A stretch of DNA of 64,000 nucleotides. Origin: Acidovorax sp. 69 (GTDB taxonomy: Bacteria > Pseudomonadota > Gammaproteobacteria > Burkholderiales > Burkholderiaceae_C). Under the pieces are notes generated by a model that was not told the DNA's origin, searched no databases, and saw only the letters and a list, made by a program, of their open reading frames with translations. Both the position numbers and the translations under genes were made by a program. The stretch lies in assembly GCF_002797445.1 (NCBI RefSeq), contig NZ_PGEP01000001.1, positions 4,712,501-4,776,500 of the forward strand, read 5' to 3'. Shown piece by piece: positions 1-12,044 of this stretch (the stretch's first letter is position 1; each line of letters starts with the position of its first letter).

Positions 1-1343
1 TCGGTCTTCACGCGGAACGACGGATCTTCAGCAGCCAGGCGTTGCAGGGCAATGCCCATCTTTTCCTGATCGGCCTTGGTCTTGGGTTCCACAGCCTGGG
101 TAATCACAGGCTCAGGGAACACCATGCGCTCCAGAATGATCGGCGAGCCCACATCGGCCAACGTTTCACCCGTCGTCACGTCTTTCAAGCCCACGCAAGC
201 AGCGATGTCACCCGCACGGATTTCGTCGACTTCCACGCGGTCATTGGCCATCATTTGCACGATACGGCCGATACGCTCTTTCTTTCCCTTGACAGAGTTG
301 TACACCGTGTCGCCCTTAGACAACACACCGGAGTACACGCGGACAAAGGTCAACTGGCCCACAAACGGGTCGGTCATCAGCTTGAAGGCCAAAGCAGAAA
401 ACTTCTCGCCGTCATCCGCCTTGCGGGTGACGGGCTGCTCGTCTTCATCCGTACCCGTCACGTCCGGGATATCCACAGGCGAAGGCAGGTAGTCGATCAC
501 GGCGTCCAGCATGCGCTGAACACCCTTGTTCTTGAAAGCCGTGCCACACAACATGGGGTGGATTTCAGTGGCGATGGTGCGGGTACGCAGGCCGAGCTTG
601 ATTTCCTCTTCCGAGAGCGTGCCCTCTTCGAGGTACTTGTTCATCAGCTCTTCGGAGGCTTCGGCCGCAGCCTCCACCATCTTCTCGCGCCATTCTTCAG
701 CCAAAGCCTGCAGATCTGCAGGGATTTCAGCGTAATCGAACTTCATGCCTTGTGACGCTTCATCCCACAGGATGGCCTTCATCTTCAGCAGGTCAACCAC
801 ACCCTTGAAGCCTTCTTCGGCACCAATTGGAATCACCACAGGCACAGGGTTGGCCTTCAGGCGCAGCTTCATCTGGTCATGGACCTTGAAGAAGTTGGCA
901 CCGGTACGGTCCATCTTGTTCACAAAGGCCAGACGCGGCACCTTGTACTTGTTGGCTTGGCGCCAGACGGTTTCCGACTGGGGCTGCACGCCACCCACGG
1001 CGCAGTACACCATGCAGGCGCCGTCGAGCACGCGCATCGAACGCTCCACTTCAATCGTGAAGTCCACGTGGCCGGGGGTGTCGATGATGTTGAAACGGTG
1101 CTCAGGGTAGGACAGGTCCATGCCCTTCCAGAAGCAGGTCACGGCAGCCGAAGTGATCGTGATGCCGCGCTCTTGCTCTTGCTCCATCCAGTCCATGGTC
1201 GCCGCGCCATCATGCACTTCACCAATCTTGTGGTTCACGCCCGTGTAGAACAGGATACGTTCGGTGGTCGTGGTCTTGCCAGCGTCAATGTGGGCCGAGA
1301 TACCGATATTGCGGTAGCGCTCGATGGGAGTCTTGCGAGCCAT
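1..1343 (-). CDS. fusA: Elongation factor G, 3' end outside the window
   Basis: Translational GTPase that drives ribosomal translocation and, with RRF, ribosome recycling in the cytoplasm. About 447 N-terminal residues are present; the C-terminus lies beyond the left edge. The start [16 protein letters not shown] is followed by the G1 loop AHIDAGKT (residues 17-24), G3 DTPGHVD (88-94) and NKMD (142-145), then domain II. No start codon upstream competes with the ATG at 1343. It is the third gene of the str-type cluster rpsL-rpsG-fusA, 151 bases after rpsG, and probably shares its transcript. Identification is certain; only the C-terminal domains cannot be inspected. Confidence 0.98.
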   Translation of the reverse strand, partial: MARKTPIERYRNIGISAHIDAGKTTTTERILFYTGVNHKIGEVHDGAATMDWMEQEQERGITITSAAVTCFWKGMDLSYPEHRFNIIDTPGHVDFTIEVERSMRVLDGACMVYCAVGGVQPQSETVWRQANKYKVPRLAFVNKMDRTGANFFKVHDQMKLRLKANPVPVVIPIGAEEGFKGVVDLLKMKAILWDEASQGMKFDYAEIPADLQALAEEWREKMVEAAAEASEELMNKYLEEGTLSEEEIKLGLRTRTIATEIHPMLCGTAFKNKGVQRMLDAVIDYLPSPVDIPDVTGTDEDEQPVTRKADDGEKFSALAFKLMTDPFVGQLTFVRVYSGVLSKGDTVYNSVKGKKERIGRIVQMMANDRVEVDEIRAGDIAACVGLKDVTTGETLADVGSPIILERMVFPEPVITQAVEPKTKADQEKMGIALQRLAAEDPSFRVKT

Positions 1344-1435
1344 GGTGGATCCTTGGATGGGTCGTGTTATTCGGGGGACGGGGCCGCCATTGTGGCGTTG
1401 CAGCCCGTCAATTTTGTGACCATCTCAATCGCCAC

Positions 1436-1465
1436 AAGGCTGCAGGCAAAAATGCCGGCAGCCTT
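1436..1465 (-). other. Stem-loop in the rpsG-fusA intercistronic space
   Basis: On the minus strand the arms AAGGCTGC and GCAGCCTT enclose a second GGC/GCC pairing and a T-rich loop. The 11 base pairs are interrupted by one mismatch. There is no T-run after it, so it is more likely a processing or mRNA-stability element than a terminator. It is the only obvious structure in the 151-base gap between rpsG and fusA. Confidence 0.4.
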
Positions 1466-1494
1466 GCGCTTGGCGACGAGAGTGGTTCGTCGAT

Positions 1495-1968
1495 TTAGAA
1501 GCGGAAGTGGCTGAATGCCTTGTTGGCTTCGGCCATGCGGTGAACTTCGTCACGCTTCTTCATGGCACCGCCACGGCCTTCGGTGGCTTCGAGCAGTTCG
1601 TTGGCCAGACGTTGGGCCATCGACTTTTCGCCGCGCTTGCGGGCCGCTTCCTTGATCCAGCGCATGGACAAAGCCAGACGACGGACAGGACGCACTTCCA
1701 CTGGCACCTGGTAGTTGGCACCGCCGACACGGCGGGACTTCACTTCGACCATGGGCTTCACGTTGTTGATGGCAACGGTGAAGGCTTCCAGCGGGTCCTT
1801 GTCAGGGTGCTTCTTCTCGATCAGTTCCAGAGCACCGTAAATGATGCGTTCTGCAACAGCTTTCTTGCCGCCTTCCATGATCACGTTCATGAATTTGGAC
1901 AGCTCTACATTGCCGAACTTAGGATCCGGCAGGATTTCACGTTTGGGGACTTCGCGACGACGTGGCAT
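1495..1968 (-). CDS. rpsG: 30S ribosomal protein S7
   Basis: Primary 16S rRNA-binding protein that nucleates assembly of the 30S head and contacts tRNA at the E site. The 157-residue product starts [16 protein letters not shown] and has the expected family length (short form of about 156 residues) and basic N-terminal arm. It lies 167 bases after rpsL and 151 before fusA, the usual str order. In enteric bacteria S7 represses this operon by binding the rpsL-rpsG spacer. The spacer here is long enough for such a site, but I did not recognise one. The start is at a minus-strand ATG at 1968 just after the purine-rich AGGTGAAAA. Confidence 0.98.
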   Translation of the reverse strand: MPRRREVPKREILPDPKFGNVELSKFMNVIMEGGKKAVAERIIYGALELIEKKHPDKDPLEAFTVAINNVKPMVEVKSRRVGGANYQVPVEVRPVRRLALSMRWIKEAARKRGEKSMAQRLANELLEATEGRGGAMKKRDEVHRMAEANKAFSHFRF

Positions 1969-2135
1969 TTTTCACCTCATGTTTGCTTCAGTTGGCGTCT
2001 TTTCAGACACCGCGAGAGTCATTCAAAACTCCCACTTACTCGACCCACGCAAGACATTTGCGCTTGGGGTCACTACGCTGAATCACCGCGCCACGCGGGA
2101 AACAGCACCGAAAATTCTGTGCAAAAGCGCAGGGC

Positions 2136-2513
2136 TTACTTGGCCTTTGGCTTCTTGGCACCGTACTTGGAGCGCGATTGCTTGCGGTCTTTCACGCCTT
2201 GCAAGTCGAGCGAACCGCGCACGATGTGGTAACGCACACCAGGCAAGTCCTTGACACGACCGCCGCGAACCAGCACCACGCTGTGTTCCTGCAGGTTGTG
2301 GCCTTCACCGCCGATGTAGGAGATCACCTCAAAACCGTTGGTCAGGCGCACTTTGGCAACCTTACGCAGAGCGGAGTTAGGCTTCTTAGGCGTCGTGGTG
2401 TACACACGGGTGCACACGCCGCGGCGCTGTGGAGAGTTTTCCATCGCAGGGCTCTTGGACTTGGTCTTTTCGACCTCGCGCCCCTGACGGACCAGTTGAT
2501 TAATGGTTGGCAT
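2136..2513 (-). CDS. rpsL: 30S ribosomal protein S12
   Basis: Decoding-centre protein of the small subunit. The 125-residue product begins [20 protein letters not shown] and carries the conserved loops [11 protein letters not shown] and [13 protein letters not shown]. The lysines where streptomycin-resistance substitutions usually arise (K43 and K88 by E. coli numbering) are the wild-type residues. It is the first gene of the rpsL-rpsG-fusA cluster. A promoter-like sequence lies about 65 bases upstream. Confidence 0.98.
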   Translation of the reverse strand: MPTINQLVRQGREVEKTKSKSPAMENSPQRRGVCTRVYTTTPKKPNSALRKVAKVRLTNGFEVISYIGGEGHNLQEHSVVLVRGGRVKDLPGVRYHIVRGSLDLQGVKDRKQSRSKYGAKKPKAK

Positions 2514-2578
2514 GAAATACGTCCCTAAACGTAAAAAACGAAAACGTGAAACCCTTCGGAAATTCCGAAAAGCCTTCT

Positions 2579-2607
2579 AATGTAGCAGCAAGCTCCAAAA
2601 CGGGCAA
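2579..2607 (-). promoter_or_regulatory. Putative sigma-70 promoter of rpsL-rpsG-fusA
   Basis: On the minus strand TTGCCC (2607-2602) and TACATT (2584-2579) are separated by 17 bases, each matching four of six consensus positions. A short inverted repeat with arms TTCGGAA/TTCCGAA (2555-2569) sits between this promoter and the rpsL start and could be a leader hairpin or operator. Placement agrees with the first gene of the cluster, but the match is only moderate. Confidence 0.4.
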
Positions 2608-2798
2608 GCGGCGCGCGGTTTTCCCCTGCAAAGCACGCGCACCTAGTGCGCGAAGCGCCGCCACGGCCCATCAAAGAAAGAACACGGCCCAAACCAGGGC
2701 CGCCGCTCCACCGCGCTGGCTGCGCCCCCTTTTCCCGAATCACGCAGCGATGGGATAGAGGGAGGAGAAGGCGCCAAGCGCCTCAAGGAGCCGTCCCC

Positions 2799-3968
2799 TT
2801 ATTTGATCCACAGCCGGATCGCATCCCAGGCCCGACCCAGAATGCCCGCCTGCTCCACGCCGTCCAGCGCCAGCAGCGGGACCTCACCCACCGTCTGATC
2901 GCCCAGCATCACCTTCAGGGTGCCAATGGCCTGGCCCTTGCTGTAAGGCGCCACCAGCGGGTCTGGGCGGGCGATCTGGGTCGTGATCTTGCCAGCGCTG
3001 CCTGCTGGCACCGCCACCACAATGGCCTCTTCGCGGCCAATTTTCAGCGTGCTGTCCTTACCCTTCCACACCGCGGGCGTCGCCACGGGCTTGCCGGCCT
3101 CGAACAGCTTGACCGCCTCGAACGCGGTGTAGCCCCAGTTCAGCAGCTTCTGGCTTTCGTTCGCACGTGCGTTTTCGCTGGCAGCGCCCAGCACGATGGA
3201 CAGCAGGCGACGCTGGCCCACGCCAGGGAATTCGCGCTTGGACGTGGCCACGAGGCAGTAGCCTGCAGCAGCGGTGTGGCCGGTCTTGAGGCCATCGACC
3301 GTGGGGTCGCGGAACAGCAGCGAATTGCGGTTGCTACCGTTCGACACGGGCGTGCCGGGGTAGCTGTACTGCTTGGTGGAGTAATAGTGCATGTACTCCG
3401 GGAAGTCCTTCATCAGCCGCGTGGCCAGCACCGAGAGGTCGCGTGCCGTGGTGATGTGACCGGGTTCGGTCAGGCCTTCGGGATTTTTGTAGCTCGTACC
3501 CTTCATGCCCAGCGCCTGGGCCTGGTCGTTCATGAGCTTGACGAAATTCTCGGCCGTACCGCCCACGCCTTCGGCCAGGGCCATGGTGGCGTCATTACCG
3601 GACTGCACGATCATGCCCTTGATGAGGTCTTCCACCGGCACCTGCATCTTGGGATCGATGAACATGCGCGAGCCGGGCATCTTCCAGGCGCGCACGCTCA
3701 CGGGCAGTTTCTGGTCCAGTGCAATTTTCTTGGCGCGCAGCGCGTCGAACACCAGGTAGCCCGTCATCAGCTTGGTGAGGGATGCCTGCTCGACCGGTGC
3801 ATCGATGTCCTTGGCGGCCAGCACCTGGTTGGCGGTGACATCCACCAGCATGTAGGTGCGCGCCGCGATTTCGGGGGGCTGGGGCGCCTGGGCAAAAGCC
3901 CCGAGGGCAGCAGGGGCTACCGCAGCAAAGACGGCCAGGGATCGCAACGCGGACAGGATTCGTTTCAT
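2799..3968 (-). CDS. dacA: D-alanyl-D-alanine carboxypeptidase (PBP5/6 type)
   Basis: Periplasmic low-molecular-mass penicillin-binding protein that trims the terminal D-Ala from peptidoglycan pentapeptides. The 389-residue product has a signal peptide (about 1-26, ending AFA), the SxxK box SLTK (Ser63, Lys66), SGN (123-125) and KTG (228-230). A C-terminal beta-domain follows, and the terminal AWDAIRLWIK fits the amphipathic membrane anchor of this class. Length and all three catalytic motifs are normal. Downstream, minus-strand AGGCGC-TTG-GCGCCT (2783-2769) forms a short hairpin without a T-run. The preceding gene on the strand is a hydrolase ending 104 bases upstream, so dacA may have its own promoter. 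Confidence 0.95.
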   Translation of the reverse strand: MKRILSALRSLAVFAAVAPAALGAFAQAPQPPEIAARTYMLVDVTANQVLAAKDIDAPVEQASLTKLMTGYLVFDALRAKKIALDQKLPVSVRAWKMPGSRMFIDPKMQVPVEDLIKGMIVQSGNDATMALAEGVGGTAENFVKLMNDQAQALGMKGTSYKNPEGLTEPGHITTARDLSVLATRLMKDFPEYMHYYSTKQYSYPGTPVSNGSNRNSLLFRDPTVDGLKTGHTAAAGYCLVATSKREFPGVGQRRLLSIVLGAASENARANESQKLLNWGYTAFEAVKLFEAGKPVATPAVWKGKDSTLKIGREEAIVVAVPAGSAGKITTQIARPDPLVAPYSKGQAIGTLKVMLGDQTVGEVPLLALDGVEQAGILGRAWDAIRLWIK

Positions 3969-4072
3969 GGGGCGAGAAAGGGCTGGAAAGGCTTAAAAAA
4001 TGGAGTGAGGACAAGGCGGGGAGGAAGGGAGTGACACGGTGGGCGGCCGTAGCCGACCCGGGCTGCCCTCCC

Positions 4073-4738
4073 TCAGGCGCCCGATTGCAGGTGGCGGACC
4101 ACCAGATTTTTCAGAAGCGGCAATTGTCCGTGAAAGAAATGCCCCCCTGCGGGGATCACTGTGACAGGCAGTATCTGGGGCCGCGCCCAATCCATGACGG
4201 CGGCCAACGGCACGGTATCGTCGGCTTCGCCATGCACCACCAGCGTGCGCAGGTGGGCGTCGGGCGGCACCGGGGCCACGCTGAAGCGGCTGGCGGCGGT
4301 GCCCACCAACACCGCCTGGTCCACCCGGCCTTCGGGCCAGAGCGCGGCCAGCGCATGGCTGGTAACAAACGCACCAAACGAAAACCCCGCCAGCGCAATG
4401 CGCTGGCCTTGGCGGTGGGGCGCCACCTGCTCCACCACGGCCAGCAGATCCTGCAGCTCGCCCTGGCCATCATCGTGCGCGCCCGCCGAGCCCCCCACGC
4501 CCCGGAAGTTGAACCGCACCGCCGTGAAGCCGCACTGCACAAAAGCGCGCGCCAGGGTCTGCACCACTTTGTTGTCCATGGTGCCGCCGAACAGCGGATG
4601 GGGGTGGGCAATGATGGCGACGCCCCGGGAGGCGGCCCCGTCGGCCAGCGCCGCGCTGTCGCGCACGGCCTCGATGGCGCCAGCGGCACCGGAAAGGGTC
4701 AGGCGTTCAGTCTGGGCATTCACGGGATTGCTACTCAA
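4073..4738 (-). CDS. Alpha/beta hydrolase, dienelactone hydrolase-like (COG2945 type)
   Basis: Small cytoplasmic serine hydrolase of 221 residues with no signal peptide. The nucleophile elbow is GFSFGAF (Ser120). An acidic residue in HGEADDTVP (about 170-176) and His200 in GGHFFH complete a plausible triad. The N-terminal motif HPHPLFGGTMDNKVV and the segment RFNFRGVGGS are hallmarks of this subfamily, whose substrate is unknown. It may be co-transcribed with the 2Fe-2S gene 71 bases upstream, but a degenerate copy of palindromic repeat family 1 fills the gap. I can support the fold and catalytic type, not a substrate. Confidence 0.85.
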   Translation of the reverse strand: MSSNPVNAQTERLTLSGAAGAIEAVRDSAALADGAASRGVAIIAHPHPLFGGTMDNKVVQTLARAFVQCGFTAVRFNFRGVGGSAGAHDDGQGELQDLLAVVEQVAPHRQGQRIALAGFSFGAFVTSHALAALWPEGRVDQAVLVGTAASRFSVAPVPPDAHLRTLVVHGEADDTVPLAAVMDWARPQILPVTVIPAGGHFFHGQLPLLKNLVVRHLQSGA

Positions 4739-4740
4739 TC

Positions 4741-4783
4741 AATAGCTACCAGCGCATGTCCATCAAGCACTAGCAGCCAAAAT
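4741..4783. repeat. Palindromic repeat family 1, degenerate copy
   Basis: The left flank ATAGCTACCAGCGC and right flank AAGCACTAGCAGCCAAAAT match the family pattern (AGCTG-AGCGCTT-spacer-AAGCGCT-GCAGCTA), but the inner arms have lost part of their complementarity. It lies between the hydrolase and the 2Fe-2S protein genes. Recognised only by comparison with better copies elsewhere in the window. Confidence 0.5.
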
Positions 4784-4809
4784 CATTCAAAAAAGGGATG
4801 GAGCCCGTT

Positions 4810-5169
4810 TCAGCGGCCAAGTTCCGCGGGCGTGACCAGGCGCTCCACCACCTGGCCATTCTTGAGGTGTGACTCGACGATCTCGTCGATGTCTGCTGCG
4901 TCCACATAGGTGTACCAGGTTCCCTCGGGGTAGACCACGGCGACGGGGCCACCCGCGCAGCGGTCCAGGCAACCGGCCTTGTTCACGCGCACTTTGCCCG
5001 CGCCTGCCAGCCCGGCCGCCTTGACCTGAGCCTTGCAGCGGTCAAAACCCGCCTGGGCGTTGTGGTGGGCACAGCTGTCCTCACCATTGGTGCGTTCGTT
5101 CAGGCAAAAAAAGATGTGGCGCTGGTAGTAACCGGGCGCTGCAGCCGGTGCAATGGATGGTTCACTCAT
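4810..5169 (-). CDS. Thioredoxin-like (2Fe-2S) ferredoxin domain protein
   Basis: 119-residue cytoplasmic protein of the thioredoxin-fold 2Fe-2S family. Candidate ligands are Cys22 (FFCLNER), Cys33, Cys67 and Cys71 in AGCLDRCAGGP, the spacing seen in this family; Cys45 is extra. A 2Fe-2S cluster is expected, with an electron-transfer role of unknown partner. It starts only 9 bases after the VanZ-like gene, so hemJ, the VanZ-like gene and this gene form a tight transcript. Neighbouring haem synthesis genes (hemJ, hemB) make a redox function in the same physiology plausible, which is inference. Confidence 0.88.
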   Translation of the reverse strand: MSEPSIAPAAAPGYYQRHIFFCLNERTNGEDSCAHHNAQAGFDRCKAQVKAAGLAGAGKVRVNKAGCLDRCAGGPVAVVYPEGTWYTYVDAADIDEIVESHLKNGQVVERLVTPAELGR

Positions 5170-5178
5170 CGCTGCATT

Positions 5179-8066
<2,888 letters not shown>

Positions 8067-8085
8067 ACTTCAAAACCGGGGTCGC

Positions 8086-9213
8086 ATGCGCATTTTCCAC
8101 ATCCACAGCGGCGGCGTGCACGAGCTTTCGGCCCTGCCCGCCCAGATGCCCGCGCACGGTTTTGTCTGGATCGCCTGTGCCCGCCCGGCCTTCCAGGCGC
8201 GGCTGGCCGAAATCCAGGGCCGGCTGCAAGCCCTGATCGGGCTGCAACTGGTGGACCTGCATGTGTCCGACCTGCTCAATGCGCAACTGCCCTCGCACTA
8301 CGACTACACCTCGCAATACGACCTGCTGGTGTTCCGTCGCCTGGCCACGGCACACGGTGAGACCACCACCGACCCCATCGATACCCCGGCCGGTCCCATC
8401 AAGCGCAGCGGCCCGCCGGTGCTGCGGCGCATCGACACCAGCCCCGTAGGTTTTGCGGTGTTCGACCAGTTGCTGCTGACGGTACACCCCTCTGACTGCG
8501 CGGTGCGCGACGCCTACGCCGCCCGGCTGCTGGCCTCGCTGCCCGCCACCAGCCCTGGTGAAGGCCGCAGCAACCCGGTGCCAGGCACCCGCCTGCCCAC
8601 CAGCCCGGCCGATCTGATGCTGCGTGTGGTCAACCTGATGGTCGATGGCTATCTGGACCTGCGCCGCGAACTCACGCGCCAACTCGACCACTGGCAAAAT
8701 GAGCTGCTCAAGCCCCGGGCACGCTATGTGAACTGGACGTCGCTGCTCGAAGCACGGCTGGCACTGCACAAGCTCGACGAGATCTGCGAAGACCAGCGCA
8801 CCGCTGTGCAAGACTGGATCGACGCGCTGGAAACCTGGGCCCTGCCCGACACCCCTACGGGCGTGCGCGAGCTGGACCTGCTCAAGGTGCGCAGCCGCGA
8901 CGTGCTGGAGCACATCGAACGCGTGGTGCACCACGTGCGTCGGCTGGAGCAAAGCACCGAAACCGCCGTGCAGATGCATTTCAGCGTGCAGAGCAACCGC
9001 ACCAACGACATCATGCGCACGCTCACGGCACTGACCGCCGTGTTCCTGCCACTCAACCTCATCGCGGGTATTTTTGGCATGAACTTCGAGTTCATCCCGC
9101 TGGTACACAAGGCCGATGGCTTTTGGTGGGCCATGAGCGCCATGGCCGTGATTGCGCTGGCCTTGGTGGCACTGTTCTGGCGCAAACGCTACCTGGCGCG
9201 GACTGGCAGCTGA
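8086..9213 (+). CDS. CorA-family magnesium/divalent cation transporter
   Basis: 375-residue inner-membrane channel-type transporter. The long acidic, coiled N-terminal domain is cytoplasmic. Two helices lie at the C-terminus, the first ending in the family signature GMN (331-333, in AGIFGMNFEF). The second helix is followed by the basic tail RKRYLARTGS. The diverged N-terminal domain places it among ZntB/CorA-like proteins, so magnesium versus other divalent ions cannot be settled. The frame is open to 7990, overlapping hemB. The ATG at 8086 is chosen since it follows hemB and begins the conserved MRIFHI strand. Confidence 0.9.
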   Translation: MRIFHIHSGGVHELSALPAQMPAHGFVWIACARPAFQARLAEIQGRLQALIGLQLVDLHVSDLLNAQLPSHYDYTSQYDLLVFRRLATAHGETTTDPIDTPAGPIKRSGPPVLRRIDTSPVGFAVFDQLLLTVHPSDCAVRDAYAARLLASLPATSPGEGRSNPVPGTRLPTSPADLMLRVVNLMVDGYLDLRRELTRQLDHWQNELLKPRARYVNWTSLLEARLALHKLDEICEDQRTAVQDWIDALETWALPDTPTGVRELDLLKVRSRDVLEHIERVVHHVRRLEQSTETAVQMHFSVQSNRTNDIMRTLTALTAVFLPLNLIAGIFGMNFEFIPLVHKADGFWWAMSAMAVIALALVALFWRKRYLARTGS

Positions 9214-9231
9214 CCCACGGCAAACCTCAGC

Positions 9232-9293
9232 TTGTTGCAACGCAGCAACAAATCATTGAAATCATATTTATCACTATTTCTTATCAGAAATAG
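9232..9293. other. Two small stem-loops after the corA-like gene
   Basis: TTGTTGC/GCAACAA (9232-9251) and CTATTTC/GAAATAG (9274-9293) are 7-bp hairpins just after the transporter stop at 9213, within an AT-rich stretch. Neither has a good T-run, so they are weak terminators at best. The rest of the 282-base gap to the chemoreceptor gene shows no gene. Confidence 0.4.
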
Positions 9294-9472
9294 CGTTTAA
9301 CATCGCCCCATTGGCGGTGAAATCTGCTCAGCGTGCCCTGGCCTTCAGGGGATCGCTGCAGCCAGGCGGTACCCCTGACCACGCTGATGATAGGGCCCTC
9401 TCTCGCCATCCCATCGCGTGCAAGCCCCTCGTACGGGCTTCTGGAACGCCACCGCAAGCCACAGGTCTGCGG

Positions 9473-9489
9473 ATAAAAATCATTTTTAT
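9473..9489. promoter_or_regulatory. AT-rich palindrome before the chemoreceptor start
   Basis: ATAAAAA-TCA-TTTTTAT is a perfect 7-bp inverted repeat ending six bases before the ATG at 9496, where a ribosome-binding site would normally lie. No Shine-Dalgarno is visible. It may be an operator overlapping the promoter or a translation-control hairpin. Confidence 0.4.
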
Positions 9490-9495
9490 TAAATT

Positions 9496-11040
9496 ATGAA
9501 GAAAACTTTGTCGATTGTCGGAAAGCTCCGACTGATGGCTGCCTTGAGCACGTTCATCCTCATCGCTGTCTCTGGCTACATGCTCATGACGCAGTACCAG
9601 CACAACCGCCGCGACCGCGAAATCGCGGTGCGCCAGACCGTGGAAGTGGGTCACTCGATCCTGGCCTGGGCGCACCAGCTGGAGACCTCTGGCAGCCAGA
9701 CCCGTGAGCAGGCGCAGCAGATGGCTCACCAGGCCCTGCAGACCGTGCGCTACTCGGGCAAAGAGTATTTTTGGTTGCAGGACATGAATGCCCGCGTGGT
9801 CATGCACCCCTTCCGCCCCGACCTCAACGGCAAGGACGGCTCTGGCATCAAGGACCCGGACGGCCAGGCCATCTTTGTCATGTTTGCCCAACGCGCACAA
9901 CAAAGCGATGGCGGCGGCCTGGTGGAATACCAGTGGCCCAAGCCAGGTCAGGACGTCCCGGCACCCAAGATTTCGTATGTGAAGGGCTTTGCCCCTTGGG
10001 GCTGGGTGCTGGGCTCGGGGGTATACGCCGACGACCTGCGGGCCCAGTTCCTGTCCAGCCTGTGGCGCGCTGCGGCCGTGGTGGTCGTCGCCCTCATCAT
10101 CAACCTGCTGCTGGTGCGCAATGTGTACCGCACCGTCACCAAAGGCCTGAACAAGGCGATCCGCGTCGCCCAAGCCATCGCCGGGCGTGATCTGACCCAG
10201 AAAATCACCATCAAGGGCACTGACGAGATCAGCCACCTGCTGCAAGCCATGAAGGACATGAGCACGGGCCTGGTGGACACGCTGCACACCGTGCACAGTG
10301 CCACCGAGCAACTGGCCCAGGCCAGCGAGCAGATCGCCAGTGGCAACCTGGACCTGAGCAGCCGCACCGAAAGCACGGCCGCAAACCTGGAGGAAACCGC
10401 CGCCAGCATGGAAGAGCTGACCGGCTCGGTCGCCCACAACGCCGAAGCTGCCCGCAAGGCGGCCGAGCGTGCCGACCAGGCCAGTAAAGTAGCCACCCAG
10501 GGCGGCGAAGCCGTGGCCCGGGTGGTGGACACGATGAATGGCATCACCGAATCGTCGCGCCAGATCGCGGACATCATTGGCGTGATTGACGGCATTGCCT
10601 TCCAGACCAACATCCTCGCGCTCAATGCAGCCGTTGAAGCAGCACGCGCTGGCGATCAGGGCCGGGGCTTTGCGGTGGTGGCCACCGAGGTGCGCAACCT
10701 GGCCAGCCGCAGCGCCGATGCTGCCCGCCAGATCAAGACGCTGATCCAGGCCTCTGTCGAGCGCGTAGAGGCGGGCTCGACCCAGGTGGCCCAGGCGGGC
10801 GGCACCATGGCGCGCGTGGTCAGCAGCGTGCAGGAAGTGCAGACGCTGATCCAGGAGATCACCCACGCCACCACCGAGCAGAGCAACGGCATCTCGCAGG
10901 TCAATGTGGCGGTGGCCGAACTCGATCGCATGACCCAGCAAAACGCTTCGCTGGTCGAAGAGTCGGCCGCCGCCGCAGAAAATCTGCGTGAGCAGGCCCT
11001 GTCGCTGGCCGACAGCGTGAACCAATTCAAGCTGGGCTGA
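9496..11040 (+). CDS. Methyl-accepting chemotaxis protein with Cache sensor domain
   Basis: 514-residue transmembrane chemoreceptor. Helix 1 spans about 12-31. A periplasmic single Cache domain (about 40-180) carries [18 protein letters not shown] and [12 protein letters not shown], both typical of the sCache_2 family. Helix 2 spans about 190-207, then HAMP (208-260) and the signalling domain. The hairpin tip reads [20 protein letters not shown]. It lacks a C-terminal CheR-tethering pentapeptide (it ends VNQFKLG). Ligand unknown; sCache_2 receptors often sense small organic acids. The start at 9496 has no Shine-Dalgarno, but the N-terminus is typical. The gene stands alone, without che genes nearby. 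Confidence 0.95.
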   Translation: MKKTLSIVGKLRLMAALSTFILIAVSGYMLMTQYQHNRRDREIAVRQTVEVGHSILAWAHQLETSGSQTREQAQQMAHQALQTVRYSGKEYFWLQDMNARVVMHPFRPDLNGKDGSGIKDPDGQAIFVMFAQRAQQSDGGGLVEYQWPKPGQDVPAPKISYVKGFAPWGWVLGSGVYADDLRAQFLSSLWRAAAVVVVALIINLLLVRNVYRTVTKGLNKAIRVAQAIAGRDLTQKITIKGTDEISHLLQAMKDMSTGLVDTLHTVHSATEQLAQASEQIASGNLDLSSRTESTAANLEETAASMEELTGSVAHNAEAARKAAERADQASKVATQGGEAVARVVDTMNGITESSRQIADIIGVIDGIAFQTNILALNAAVEAARAGDQGRGFAVVATEVRNLASRSADAARQIKTLIQASVERVEAGSTQVAQAGGTMARVVSSVQEVQTLIQEITHATTEQSNGISQVNVAVAELDRMTQQNASLVEESAAAAENLREQALSLADSVNQFKLG

Positions 11041-11098
11041 GGTATCCGCACAGAGGCCCACTCCAGGCAATGGGCGGCACCTCAACCCTCCATGGCGC

Positions 11099-12021
11099 TT
11101 ACTGGGGCGTGTCTGCCACCCCCACAACCCTGCCGCGTTGTGCCATGCAATCTTGCGTGCCACGTCAGCGGGCAGGCCACCCAGCCACTGGCGGTAGCCC
11201 TGCATCAGGCTTTCGTAGTGTTGCCAGCGCTGGTTCACCCAGGTGTCCGAGCCGATCACGAAGCGTGTGGGGTATTTGAGCAGCAGCGCACGCCAGGCGG
11301 GGCACAGCTGGTTGTCGTCGCACACCAGGCCCGGGCGGTACGATAGTTCGCCCACCAGGCCGGGGTAGCGCGCCATCAGGGCGTCCGCGCGCTCCACCGG
11401 CGCGCCGCCAATGCCGGTGTGGGCCCAGATCAGCCGGGCCTTCTGGCCTTTGGACGGGGTGTTGGCCATCAGCAGGTCGATGGCGGCGTCGTCCACATGC
11501 GCCAGCACCACCAGATCGCGCTGTTCGGCCAGGGCCATGAGCTTCTTGGCCACGGGTCCGTCGGCATTGGCGCTGTCATACAGGTGGAACTCGCCAATGC
11601 CACGGTACGGGCCTGCGCCGGTGCCGCGCGCCAGTTCCGCCAGCACCATGTCGTAGATGGTCTCGTCGCGGAACCAGCTCGAATAGTCGTCCCGGTTGCG
11701 GTACAGCCGCACAAACGGCACGACCGTCACGCCCGCCTCGCGCGTCTGCGGCAGGCCCGCCAGGGTGAGCGATCCGGTATTGGGCCGCGAGTTGGCCACG
11801 ATGGCGCGCACGCCGCTGGCCTTCATGCGCGCCAGCACATCGGCGGGCGGGTGCGGGCCTGCCCGGCCGTCCCAAGCTTCTTCGTTGTAGTGCAGGTGGG
11901 CGTCGAACAGGGGGCCGGTGTAGTCAGCCGCGTGTACCAGCGCCCCAAACGCTATTAAAAACGTAGCTGTCAGCGCTTTGAGTACGGGCGCCATCGGCCA
12001 AAAATGCTTCAAGTTTGCCAT
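11099..12021 (-). CDS. Amidohydrolase family protein, exported; stop codon out of frame
   Basis: TIM-barrel metal hydrolase with a signal peptide (about 1-31, ending ALVHA). The metal motif [11 protein letters not shown] begins near residue 40. HVDD and AHTGIGG follow, and [10 protein letters not shown] near 259 supplies the catalytic Asp. The conserved end is [12 protein letters not shown]. In the sequence as given the frame then runs on for 1.7 kb antisense through the chemoreceptor gene to 9328. One extra G in the run at 11119-11123 would give LWGVADTPQ and the TAA at 11101-11099, a normal 307-residue protein; those coordinates are used here. The start could also be the GTG at 12024. It lies 23 bases after the dienelactone hydrolase. 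Confidence 0.75.
11951..11982. repeat. Palindromic repeat family 1, half element inside a coding region
   Basis: On the minus strand AAAGCGCTGACAGCTACG followed by TTTTTAATAG matches the right half of the repeat. It encodes part of the amidohydrolase signal peptide ([11 protein letters not shown]). The left arm is missing or diverged, so this could also be chance resemblance. Confidence 0.4.
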
Positions 12022-12044
12022 CACAGCCCCCGTTGTCCGTGGTC

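Noticed and set aside
2646..4034. 462-residue plus-strand open frame over dacA
   Set aside because: Antisense shadow of dacA, whose catalytic motifs are all intact on the other strand; His/Arg-rich nonsense composition.
9328..12024. An 898-residue minus-strand open frame taken as one protein
   Set aside because: Only the first ~303 residues resemble a protein family. The rest is antisense to the chemoreceptor gene and has the biased composition of a shadow frame.
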